Origin: Leptospira idonii
GTDB lineage: Bacteria > Spirochaetota > Leptospiria > Leptospirales > Leptospiraceae
Direction: 5' to 3'
Assembly (NCBI RefSeq): GCF_004770995.1
Contig: NZ_RQHW01000047.1
Location: 124,001-188,000, forward strand
Length of the DNA: 64,000 nt
How positions within the stretch are numbered: position 1 is the stretch's first letter; the number at the start of each line of letters is the position of its first letter. The notes under the pieces were generated by a model that was not told the DNA's origin, made no database searches, and saw only the letters and a program-made list of their open reading frames with translations. Positions 47,131-55,634 of this stretch are shown piece by piece. A program made the translations under genes and the position numbers.

Positions 47131-48897
47131 ATGAAAATATTAGGAATTTCAGATACGCATGAAGCAGCAGCGGCAATTTTAGTTGATGGAAAGGTGATAG
47201 CTTCCGCAGCAGAAGAACGATTTTCAAGGTTAAAGTCGGACATGGGCTATCCATCACAAGCAATCAGGTTTTGTTTGGATTTTGCAGGAATTGACCCCAA
47301 AGAATTGGATGCTGTAGTGTTAGCTACGAATGATAGTCCAGCCGCTCATATTCGGATCAAAAGGGAAGCCACTTTTTCCATAAAAGATTGGGTTGATGAG
47401 CAAAATCTGTATTGGAAGAAGAAGTTTGCGGGTGAAAAAGTATCATACCATAAACTCTTCACCGAGAATCCGAAATATATTCATGATAAGTCATACGATT
47501 ACGAAGGAGTCTTTAATGACTTGAACGGAGTCGATCAAGAGCGATTCAGAAAAATAAGATTCGCAAAGGCAAAAGATGATTTGGGTGTTTCTGAAGATAA
47601 AATTCATTTTATTACTCATGAGCATTGCCATTCTTATTACGGTTATTATGGCGCTAATATACGTAAAAAGGCTTTGGTTTTTACGTGTGAAGGCGAAGGC
47701 GATTATTCGAATTCAACAGTAAGTATAGCCGATGAAAAAGGACTTACTGAAATCACACATACCAAAGAAAATCATTTAGCACATTATTATCGTTATATAA
47801 CTTTGATTTTGGGCATGAAGCCGAATCAGCATGAGTATAAGGTAATGGGTCTTGCCCCTTATGCTTCTGAATACGAAATCAATAAAGTTTTGCCCGTGTT
47901 TGAAGGGCTTTTGGAAGTAAAAGACGGTAATTTGGTAAAAGGGCGTCAAATCCCTGACAGTTATTTCCATTTTATCGAAGCTTTCCAAGGATTGCGTTTT
48001 GACGGAATTGCAGGCGCATTACAACGTTATCTTGAAGATCGTTTAAGTGCTTGGGTGCTTTATCACGTTAAACAAACAGGAATTAAAGATATTGTTTTCA
48101 GTGGTGGTGTCGCTCAGAATATTAAAGCGATGAAGGTCCTTAAGGATTTGCCGGAGATTAATTCGATCTTCGTAAATCCGATTTCCGGCGACGGTTCTCT
48201 TTGTATCGGAGCTTGTTATCAGTATTACAAAGAATCGAATCAGGATAAAAATCCTGATCCTTTGAATAATATCTACCTTGGTCCTTCTTTCGACAAACAA
48301 GCAGTGGCAAATTCCATTGCAGAAAGAAGAACAAAGGAAAAATTCAAGGTAATTGAATCTCCGGATGTAGATACGGTTGCTAAGTTTTTGGCAGAAGACA
48401 AAATCATTGCACGATGTGCGGGAAGAATGGAGTTCGGACAGAGAGCATTAGGAAATCGTTCCATTCTTGCAAATCCTGCGAATTACGACAATTTGCGTAA
48501 AATCAATCAGAAGATTAAAGGTAGAGATTTTTGGATGCCTTTCACTCCGTCTTTATTGGATTATCGTGCGAAAGATTATCTAATATCTCCTTTTGATTCT
48601 CCTTTTATGACTGTTGCCTTTGATTCGACTGAACTTGCTCGTAAACATCTAGCAGCTGCGATTCATCCTGCCGACTTTACTGTTCGGCCGCAAATTTTGA
48701 CGGTTGAGAGAAATGCGAATTATTACGCGTTGATTCAAGCTTTCGAAAAACATACGGGAGTAGGAGCTTTATTGAATACATCCTTCAATTTACACGGAGA
48801 GCCTATCGTATGCAATCCTTCTGATGCTTTGCATACCTTGGAGAGATCTGAGTTGGACGGACTTTTATTCGATGACTTCCTTGTAATTAGAGCATAG
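47131..48897 (+). CDS. NodU/CmcH-family carbamoyltransferase 3
   Basis: 588 residues: MKILGISDTHEAAAAILVDGKVIASAAEERFSRLK, ITHEHCHSYYGYYG, YRYITLILGMKPNQHEYKVMGLAPYASEY, FSGGVAQNIKAMK, RMEFGQRALGNRSILANP, GRDFWMPFTPSLL and LLNTSFNLHGEPIV. It shares the TLILGMKPNxHEYKVMGLAPYA stretch with carbamoyltransferase 1 (37802), so these two are close paralogues. Acts on hydroxyls of the O-unit or of a nucleotide-activated sugar. Confidence 0.9.
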   Translation: MKILGISDTHEAAAAILVDGKVIASAAEERFSRLKSDMGYPSQAIRFCLDFAGIDPKELDAVVLATNDSPAAHIRIKREATFSIKDWVDEQNLYWKKKFAGEKVSYHKLFTENPKYIHDKSYDYEGVFNDLNGVDQERFRKIRFAKAKDDLGVSEDKIHFITHEHCHSYYGYYGANIRKKALVFTCEGEGDYSNSTVSIADEKGLTEITHTKENHLAHYYRYITLILGMKPNQHEYKVMGLAPYASEYEINKVLPVFEGLLEVKDGNLVKGRQIPDSYFHFIEAFQGLRFDGIAGALQRYLEDRLSAWVLYHVKQTGIKDIVFSGGVAQNIKAMKVLKDLPEINSIFVNPISGDGSLCIGACYQYYKESNQDKNPDPLNNIYLGPSFDKQAVANSIAERRTKEKFKVIESPDVDTVAKFLAEDKIIARCAGRMEFGQRALGNRSILANPANYDNLRKINQKIKGRDFWMPFTPSLLDYRAKDYLISPFDSPFMTVAFDSTELARKHLAAAIHPADFTVRPQILTVERNANYYALIQAFEKHTGVGALLNTSFNLHGEPIVCNPSDALHTLERSELDGLLFDDFLVIRA

Positions 48898-48902
48898 CTT
48901 AT

Positions 48903-49544
48903 ATGTCGGATGCCATGCGGGGTATAGAAGTTTATAATAAACACGGTCATACTTGGCTTGAATCTAAAGCGAGTGATCTGCATACCCAAGACTTATTGGT
49001 TATCATATCGGAACTTGTTTCTGCCAAAGATAAGAATACACGGATATTAGATCTTTGTTGCGGATACGGCCGTTTAACATTGCCATTACTGGAAAAGGGA
49101 TGGAATGTTTCCGGAGTGGATCTGTCTCCTGTGTTGATCCAGGAAGCCGAAAAAAGAAGAGTCGAAAAAAAAATAGGAGATCTTTCTACATTTAAGATCG
49201 GAGATATGAAGAGTATTCCTTATCCGGACGGAGAATTCGATTTTTGTTTTTGCGTTTGGGCAAGTTTAAATTTTTTGACTTCTTTGGAAGATCAGTTGAA
49301 AACATTCAATGAATTGTTCCGGCTTTTAAAGCCGAATGGAACTGTTTTTATTGAACTTCCTTTTCATAATGATGAAAATCCTGTCCCGCAAGAGATTGAA
49401 GCGGATGGAAATTCTTATCTGTATTTTCCGTTCACTATAACTTATTTATCAAATCTTTTGAAAGGTCTTCCGTTTAAGGATTTTACTGTAGTAGAAAGAG
49501 AAATCGCCGGAAGACGACGAATCACTGTTAATCTTCAGAAATAA
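48903..49544 (+). CDS. Class I SAM-dependent methyltransferase
   Basis: 213 residues with RILDLCCGYGRLTLPLLEKGWNVSGVDLSPVLIQEAEKR (SAM motif I and II) and IPYPDGEFDFCFCVWASLNFL. Resembles small-molecule methyltransferases of the Methyltransf_11/25 type. It starts 5 bases after carbamoyltransferase 3 and 21 bases before the aminopeptidase-like gene. Target unknown, perhaps sugar O- or N-methylation. Confidence 0.8.
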   Translation: MSDAMRGIEVYNKHGHTWLESKASDLHTQDLLVIISELVSAKDKNTRILDLCCGYGRLTLPLLEKGWNVSGVDLSPVLIQEAEKRRVEKKIGDLSTFKIGDMKSIPYPDGEFDFCFCVWASLNFLTSLEDQLKTFNELFRLLKPNGTVFIELPFHNDENPVPQEIEADGNSYLYFPFTITYLSNLLKGLPFKDFTVVEREIAGRRRITVNLQK

Positions 49545-49565
49545 ATCTTTCATTTTCCAAATACA

Positions 49566-50990
49566 ATGTATTCCAGTTCAGCAGATAAAATTTACGATCA
49601 TATAGTAGCCCTTTGCGAATTTGACAGACTTCCCGGTTCAGAAGAATATGATTCCTCTTTGGGCTATGTTGTTTCTCAGATTAAAACTACTGGTTGTAAA
49701 TGGAACGTATTGGATTTCCCGGCAGATGGAACTTACTGGAATTGGCAGCTTCCTTCCGGGATGTCTCATTGGAAAGATAATCGAGAAGATGCGAAGATAG
49801 CCTTCAATCAAAATCGGACTTTGAAAGTCTTGGAAGTAAGCATTTCAGGAGAAGATGAAAGAGAAGTTTTTTTTGTTACTCATCTATGCCATCCTAAACC
49901 TTCTGCGAATGACAATGCTTCCGGGCCTGCGATGTTCATCGAGCTCATTCGTTTTTTCACAAAAAATACTCCTGCCTTGTCTTTGAGATTTTTGTTTACT
50001 GTCGAGTATTGGGGAACAATCGCATATTTTTCTAAATTTATAGAAAACACAAGAAAGGCTGTTGCGGGTATTTCCTTGGATATGGTAGGTGGGGATCAAA
50101 ATTTGGCCGGATCTACCATGATCGTAGACGAAATTCCTCACCATTTGGTTTGCGATCTGGATTTATTTTTACATGATCAAATGGATCGTTTGGCTCGTGC
50201 TGGCAAGTATCGTATGGTAGGGGAGCCCGTTTATTGGGCAAGGGCTCAAAAGGTTTTTTATACGGGAGGAAGTGATCATTATATTTTAAATGATTCTACT
50301 GTAAAAATTCCTTCCACATGTCTCAACACTTACCCGGATCGTTTTTATCATAGGCCGGAAGATACTCCCGATAAGATTTCAAAAGAAACCTTGGAATTCT
50401 TTTTTTCTGTCGTTGTACAGTCGTTACCTGAATATGCTCTTTCTTTGAACGGAAAGAGTGATCGGGCTGTTTTATTAAATGGTTTGTCCGTTCAAAAAGA
50501 TTTATTCGGCTTTTTAGATGATCAGGAGTCTGCGGTCTTAGGAAGAAACAAAGAGAAGGATAGTTTCATCATCTCTCACTTTTTGAATCATTTTGAAAGA
50601 AGAGCCTTCGGTGATGTTTCTTTCGAGAAAAATAAAATGTTCGAACTTGCCGATCTACTCTATAAGAAAAGTTTCGGTTCTGCTTTAGAAGTTAAAACAA
50701 ATACCAAGACTCCTAAATATCAAAAAACATATTTAGGACCTTTGTACAGAAATCAACTTTTCTCTACGATATCCGAAAAAGAAAAGGAACTGTTACTTTC
50801 TTTTTCCTCAAAAGACCCTCTTTTTTTCGCTAAATCAGAACTTTCCTTAAATTATCTTACGTTAGGTTATTCTTTGCTGGAGATTACTTGGCTTGTGGAT
50901 CATCACTATAAAAGCAAAAATTTATTTTCTTCCTTTGAATCATTCTTTGCGATTCTGGAAAAGTATCGTTATGTAGAGGCGAAAATTTGA
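49566..50990 (+). CDS. DUF4910-type aminopeptidase-like protein
   Basis: 474 residues. The signature FVTHLCHPKPSANDNASGPAMFIELIRFF (near residues 104-132) gives His/Asp ligands resembling M28/DUF4910 aminopeptidase-like proteins, and VEYWGTIAYFSKF and GGDQNLAGS and GGSDHYIL extend the match. No signal peptide, so cytoplasmic. In polysaccharide loci such proteins are of unknown use; hydrolysis of an amide (N-acyl) group on a sugar is one possibility. Active-site chemistry is inferred. Confidence 0.65.
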   Translation: MYSSSADKIYDHIVALCEFDRLPGSEEYDSSLGYVVSQIKTTGCKWNVLDFPADGTYWNWQLPSGMSHWKDNREDAKIAFNQNRTLKVLEVSISGEDEREVFFVTHLCHPKPSANDNASGPAMFIELIRFFTKNTPALSLRFLFTVEYWGTIAYFSKFIENTRKAVAGISLDMVGGDQNLAGSTMIVDEIPHHLVCDLDLFLHDQMDRLARAGKYRMVGEPVYWARAQKVFYTGGSDHYILNDSTVKIPSTCLNTYPDRFYHRPEDTPDKISKETLEFFFSVVVQSLPEYALSLNGKSDRAVLLNGLSVQKDLFGFLDDQESAVLGRNKEKDSFIISHFLNHFERRAFGDVSFEKNKMFELADLLYKKSFGSALEVKTNTKTPKYQKTYLGPLYRNQLFSTISEKEKELLLSFSSKDPLFFAKSELSLNYLTLGYSLLEITWLVDHHYKSKNLFSSFESFFAILEKYRYVEAKI

Positions 50991-51715
50991 AGGTAGGGAT
51001 TTTAATTCAAGCTCGCATGGGTTCCTCAAGGTTGCCCGGAAAAATCGCACTTCCTTTGGGAAATACTACGGTTTTAGGTTTGATGTTGGAAAGGTTGAAA
51101 CGCTCCAAATACAAACAGAGTTTAGTTGTCCTTACTACGGAGGAGGAAATCGATAATCGAACCGTTCAAATAGCGGAAGAGAATTCTGTTTCTTTTTTTC
51201 GCGGTTCTAGCAATGATCTTATCAAAAGATATTTAGATGCCGCGAAACTTCATAATTTGGACGTGATCGTTCGTTTGACGGGAGATTGTCCTTTTATAGA
51301 TCCTTCCATTGTCGATTATATGGTCGATTTTTATCTTTATAATAAGGGAAGAGTAGAGTTTTTTACGAATTGTTTCCAAAGGACTTTCGCAAGAGGAATG
51401 GACATAGAGATTTTGAGCTTCGATCTTCTGCGTAGGCTTGATTCTGTTTGTAAACTTCCTCATGAAAGAGAACATATTGTTCCGTATGTAGAGGAAAACA
51501 CTCAAGAGTTTTTGTTTTTCGAATATCCAAATCATAAAGACGATTCCAAGTTCCGCTTAACTATTGATACTATGGAGGATTACGAAACTTTAAAATTGGT
51601 TTTGTCTTCTTTATCCTCTCCGCATTTTTCCTACTCCGATTTGATTCGTTTGGTTGAAACCAAGCCAGAGTTAATTCAAAATCAATCCGTTCATCATAAA
51701 GCTTATACAGAATGA
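50987..51715 (+). CDS. SpsF/NeuA-type cytidylyltransferase 3
   Basis: 242 residues from a TTG overlapping the previous stop: KVGILIQARMGSSRLPGKIALPLGNTTVLGLMLERLKRSK, VRLTGDCPFIDPSIVDYMV, GMDIEILSF and RLTIDTMEDYETLK. Same family as 36273 and the N-domain at 42531. It opens the module 50987-58493 containing SDR, AKR, short NeuB, PseG-like and DegT genes, a likely CMP-sugar pathway. Confidence 0.82.
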   Translation: MKVGILIQARMGSSRLPGKIALPLGNTTVLGLMLERLKRSKYKQSLVVLTTEEEIDNRTVQIAEENSVSFFRGSSNDLIKRYLDAAKLHNLDVIVRLTGDCPFIDPSIVDYMVDFYLYNKGRVEFFTNCFQRTFARGMDIEILSFDLLRRLDSVCKLPHEREHIVPYVEENTQEFLFFEYPNHKDDSKFRLTIDTMEDYETLKLVLSSLSSPHFSYSDLIRLVETKPELIQNQSVHHKAYTE

Positions 51716-53076
51716 TCCTAAACAATATAATTTTTAACTCTTTCTCTTCCAAAACTGTTTTGATTCATTGTGATCATAAAAGAAGAGATTCCGGTTCTGC
51801 ATTCTTAATCGCATTCTTTTTAAGAAAATTAGGATACAATACTATTTTAGGAAGTAGATTGACTTCCAAATCTCTTTATTATTTATTTCGACCGGAATTG
51901 GTTTTGCTGACTCACCCGGGAGGATTATTCACTCCAGAGGAGATGGAAGAGGCCGCCAAACATACTGTATTCGTATTATTGCACCCTGAAAGTTCAGGCA
52001 TGTTGAAACATGCAATGATCGATCATATGAGAGGGGGAGATGCATCCATTGGAAATGCATATACTAAAAACATCTCCAAAGTATTCACTTGGGGAGAGCA
52101 GCTAAAGGATTGGGTCGTAGGAGCCAAACTTTATCCTAAAGAATCTGTCGAGGCAATCGGTTGTCCTAGATACGATTTTTATTTAGATGATTCCGGTCAT
52201 GGCAGTCGATCCGGACTTGCCATGATGAGTTCTTTCACAGGAATCACTACTTTCGATAATAGAAATGTTTTTTTGCTTTTGGATCAGGGTAGAAATTTAG
52301 GAGGGACATACTATTCCGTTAAAGGAGGGTATGAGGATCTATTTTGGACTTCTGCCGCATTTGCAAGGGTCTATTTGGAGTTTTTGGATATTTGGTGCTT
52401 CGATCTAAAATTACCGGTTCATTTCCGATCTTATACACTTGAAAATTTTAATGATATACTTTACTTTAAGGAAAAATATAAACCTTATCTATCCTTAGAT
52501 AAAGACACCCCTTTTGCAGGCTGGTTGCAAAAAAGAGGTGGAAATGTTTTTTGTTACTCAAGCTCCGTAATTGAATCCATTATCAGTAAAGTTCCTTATA
52601 TCTGTGTTCAAGGTTTGATTGAAGAACGACTGGAATATCATCAACCTAGAAAAGAATTGATCGATGTAAGAGGCGAAATCTATGATTATACATACAAACC
52701 TAAATCAATGGAAGAATTCGTTGATTTGGCAAAGAAAGCAAATGACGGTAATCTTTCTTTGAAGGCGTCTCCTTCTAATAGTCCTAAGCTTAAGAAAATA
52801 CTTTCAGATTATTTCGGTTATCCTAAATCCGAACCTTCTTCTTTCCGATTAGCGAAGGAAATCGATGCACTGATTCGTGACAGAAAGAAAAATAATCATA
52901 AATCTTTTCCTATGACTCGACTGATGGAATACACTCGTTCTTGTTATAATCTTGCTTTGCATTTGAAGCCAAAGATGCAGAAAACTTTGAAAGATTATCA
53001 TATCATGCCCTGGGATAGAAATGACAGAGCATTTGCTGAAGAATACTTTCCAAAACTAGAAGGAATCACAAAGTAA
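51712..53076 (+). CDS. Surface carbohydrate biosynthesis protein
   Basis: 454 residues. Rossmann-like N-terminus VLIHCDHKRRDSGSAFLIAFFLRKLGYNTILGSR, then LVLLTHPGGLFTPEEMEEA and KVFTWGEQLKDWVV followed by VEAIGCPRYDFYLD. This matches the general shape of the 'surface carbohydrate biosynthesis protein' family of putative transferases found in LPS/capsule loci. Reaction unknown; probably a glycosyltransferase. Overlaps its neighbours by 4 and 1 bases. Confidence 0.68.
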   Translation: MILNNIIFNSFSSKTVLIHCDHKRRDSGSAFLIAFFLRKLGYNTILGSRLTSKSLYYLFRPELVLLTHPGGLFTPEEMEEAAKHTVFVLLHPESSGMLKHAMIDHMRGGDASIGNAYTKNISKVFTWGEQLKDWVVGAKLYPKESVEAIGCPRYDFYLDDSGHGSRSGLAMMSSFTGITTFDNRNVFLLLDQGRNLGGTYYSVKGGYEDLFWTSAAFARVYLEFLDIWCFDLKLPVHFRSYTLENFNDILYFKEKYKPYLSLDKDTPFAGWLQKRGGNVFCYSSSVIESIISKVPYICVQGLIEERLEYHQPRKELIDVRGEIYDYTYKPKSMEEFVDLAKKANDGNLSLKASPSNSPKLKKILSDYFGYPKSEPSSFRLAKEIDALIRDRKKNNHKSFPMTRLMEYTRSCYNLALHLKPKMQKTLKDYHIMPWDRNDRAFAEEYFPKLEGITK

Positions 53077-53843
53077 TGATTTTTAAAAATTTTTCAGAAG
53101 AGTTCAACGGTAAATTAATCCTAATTACGGGTGGTAATGGCCAAATCGGATCTGAAATTGTGGAATCTTATCTGCAAGCTTCTGCAAAAGTAATTTGTTT
53201 GGATCCTGAACCACCTCAAAAACAGCACGATCCCAATCGTTTCGAATGGATTAAAACGGATATCACTGATAAAAAAGAAGTTGAGTCCTTCTTTGCAAAG
53301 TTAATCGAAAAAAACTCTATTCCTGATATCTTAATCAATTGCGCAGGTATTTCAGTGTTCTCTCCCTTTGAAGAAAGAACAGAGGAACAATTTAATGGAG
53401 TTGTGCAGGTAAATTTGAACGGGACTTTTCTTTTGTCTCAGGCAATCTTTCGTATTTGGAAAGAACGAAATATCAAGGGAATCATATTAAACTTTGGATC
53501 TATTTATGGTGTTTCCATTGCTGATATGAGAATTTACGGAGATTCCGGTAGAAATAGTCCGGAAGTTTATGCTATTACTAAAGCGGGAATCATTCACTTT
53601 ACCAAATACTTAGCACGATATGCAGCTCCTTATGGAATTAGAGTGAATTGCATTAGTCCAGGTGGGATTTTTGATAACCAGCATCCAGACTTTATCAAAA
53701 ACTATGTATATAAAACTCCTTTAGGAAGGATGGGCGAGCCTACTGATTTGATCGGCGCTATCTTTTTTCTTACTTCTTCTATGTCGGGTTACATCACAGG
53801 ACAAAATCTATTGGTTGATGGCGGATTTACCATTGGCGATTGA
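53076..53843 (+). CDS. SDR-family oxidoreductase, PtmA-like
   Basis: 255-residue classical short-chain dehydrogenase. LILITGGNGQIGSEIVESYL (NAD(P) site), LINCAGISVFSPFEERT, LNFGSIYGVS (Ser), YAITKAGIIHFTKYLA (YxxxK) and VNCISPGGI are visible; GYITGQNLLVDGGFTIGD closes the domain. PtmA of Campylobacter, in the legionaminic/pseudaminic flagellar locus, is of this type, and the neighbours (NeuB, PseG-like, cytidylyltransferase) fit. Substrate unknown. Confidence 0.83.
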   Translation: MIFKNFSEEFNGKLILITGGNGQIGSEIVESYLQASAKVICLDPEPPQKQHDPNRFEWIKTDITDKKEVESFFAKLIEKNSIPDILINCAGISVFSPFEERTEEQFNGVVQVNLNGTFLLSQAIFRIWKERNIKGIILNFGSIYGVSIADMRIYGDSGRNSPEVYAITKAGIIHFTKYLARYAAPYGIRVNCISPGGIFDNQHPDFIKNYVYKTPLGRMGEPTDLIGAIFFLTSSMSGYITGQNLLVDGGFTIGD

Positions 53844-54771
53844 ATCCTATATCACTCTTCCCGGAACCGACCTAAACATATCCAGACTAGCAATCGGAAC
53901 TTGGTTGTTTGGCGGTCTTAGGTGGGGAGAGGTAGATGAAAGAGAAAGTGAAAAAACATTCCTCTCCGCAATTGATTCGGGAATTAACTTTATCGATACA
54001 GCAGATGCTTATGGGAAAGGAAAATCGGAAGAATTTGTTGCCCGTTTAACTAAAGATAGAAAAGACAATTTAGTTATTGCAACTAAAGTAGGGGTTGTTT
54101 GGAATCCTGACGGTACAAGGCGAATTGATCTTTCTAAAAACTATATACTGTCGGCTGCTGAAAAAAGTTTATCCCGCTTGAATTTGGATAAAATCGACCT
54201 TTACTTTCTTCATGAACCTGACCCTAACACTCCCATTGACGAAACAATCGAAGCATTACAAATCTTAAAGTCTCAAGGAAAAATACGTTACATAGGGTTG
54301 TCTAATTTTACTGCTCCTTTGATTGAATCTTTTCATAAGAAGATAGAGCTTTGTTGCCTTCAAGATGAATTGAATTTAATACAAAGAGAAGCAGAGACAG
54401 GTAACTTAAAATTAGCCTTTGAGTCTGGGCTCGGTTTTCTTGCATACGGTGCCTTATCTAAAGGTTTGTTGTCTGGAAAATTTAAAAAAGACAGCCAATT
54501 CTCAAAAGATGATAATCGTTCCGGGAATGATCATTTTTCTGGAGACAGATTTGAAAAGAATTTAGACAGAGTGAGTCTATTGCATGAAATTGCAATGGAT
54601 TTAGGCGTCTCTACTTCCGCACTTTCCATCGCATGGATTTTAAAACTTAAACAATTAACTTCTGTTATTTTGGGGGCAAGGACTCAGGTTCAGCTTTCTG
54701 ATCAAATCTCCAGCTTGGAAATCAATTTAACCGAAGATATGCATTCTCGAATCAGTGAAATTTTTAAATAA
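53815..54771 (+). CDS. Aldo/keto reductase
   Basis: 318-residue NADPH-dependent oxidoreductase: TLPGTDLNISRLAIGTWLFGGLRWG, FIDTADAYGKGKSEEFVARL (catalytic Asp, Tyr), YFLHEPDPNTP (His), IRYIGLSNF and SIAWILKLKQLTSVILGARTQVQL. Overlaps the SDR gene by 29 bases; the start may be TTG at 53815, ATG at 53818 or TTG at 53833. Likely reduces a keto group in a nucleotide or nonulosonic sugar pathway. Confidence 0.83.
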   Translation: MMADLPLAIESYITLPGTDLNISRLAIGTWLFGGLRWGEVDERESEKTFLSAIDSGINFIDTADAYGKGKSEEFVARLTKDRKDNLVIATKVGVVWNPDGTRRIDLSKNYILSAAEKSLSRLNLDKIDLYFLHEPDPNTPIDETIEALQILKSQGKIRYIGLSNFTAPLIESFHKKIELCCLQDELNLIQREAETGNLKLAFESGLGFLAYGALSKGLLSGKFKKDSQFSKDDNRSGNDHFSGDRFEKNLDRVSLLHEIAMDLGVSTSALSIAWILKLKQLTSVILGARTQVQLSDQISSLEINLTEDMHSRISEIFK

Positions 54772-54785
54772 GGAATAAGTAAAAT

Positions 54786-55634
54786 ATGAGCCAAGAAATT
54801 AAAGTAGGAAATATAACAATCGGTGGAAACAATCCTGTTTTTGTCATTGCAGAAGCTGGCTTAAATCACGGAGGCGATCTCAATTTGGCGCTTAAGATGA
54901 TTGATGAAGCTGCAAAGGTAGGAGCAAGCGCAATTAAATTTCAGGCTTATGATAGTACTGAGAGATTCGGGGACAATCAAGAAGCAATTACTCTGGTGAA
55001 GCCCGCAGAATTCGGTAAAAAAGAATTTTTAGCGCTGAAAGAGAGAGCAGAGAAACAGAATATTTTGTTTTTTGCGACTCCTTTTGATGTAGAGAATTTG
55101 AATATGCTAAAAGAAGTGGGGGTCCCAATTTTGAAGATCGCTTCTTGCGATGTCTGCAATACTACTTTATTAGAAGCTGCCGCAAAATCGGGATTAGTTG
55201 TTATTCTTTCTCGGGGAACAGCTAGTGAATCTGAGATTGAAACTGCAGTTTCTATTTTTACAAAAAATAAATCCCCGTTTATATTGCTTCATTGCGTTTC
55301 TTCTTATCCAATGAAGGATGAAGATGCAAATTTGGCAGCAATCGGAACACTCAAATCCAAGTATAATTTTCCTATCGGTTATTCTGATCACAGTATAGGT
55401 GTTCAAGTCCCGCTTTTGGCGGTGGCTGCGGGGGCGGAAGTGATCGAAAAACATTATACAGTCGATCGCGGCTTGAAAGGTATTGATTGGGAAATTTCTG
55501 CGGAACCAAAAGAACTGGGTCAAATTGTGACCGAATCCGAAAAGATTCGTAAAATTTTAGGGCATGGTAAGTTGGAGCCACAAGCTTCGGAACAGGAAGA
55601 GATAGAATACAGAGATAGTTTACGACGCAAATAA
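54786..55634 (+). CDS. Short NeuB-family synthase lacking the SAF domain
   Basis: 282 residues with the full NeuB barrel: VFVIAEAGLNHGGDLNLALKMIDEAAKVGASAIKFQAY, LFFATPFDVENLNML, ILKIASCDVCN, SRGTASESEIETAV, IGYSDHSIGVQVPLLAVAAGAEVIEKHYTVDRGLKGIDWEIS. It stops at EYRDSLRRK, exactly where the SAF (antifreeze-like) domain would begin, compared with the 355-residue homologue at 35199. In E. coli/Neisseria NeuB the SAF domain helps shape the active site of the dimer partner; whether the short form is active is uncertain. The PseG-like gene begins right after the stop. Confidence 0.82.
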   Translation: MSQEIKVGNITIGGNNPVFVIAEAGLNHGGDLNLALKMIDEAAKVGASAIKFQAYDSTERFGDNQEAITLVKPAEFGKKEFLALKERAEKQNILFFATPFDVENLNMLKEVGVPILKIASCDVCNTTLLEAAAKSGLVVILSRGTASESEIETAVSIFTKNKSPFILLHCVSSYPMKDEDANLAAIGTLKSKYNFPIGYSDHSIGVQVPLLAVAAGAEVIEKHYTVDRGLKGIDWEISAEPKELGQIVTESEKIRKILGHGKLEPQASEQEEIEYRDSLRRK

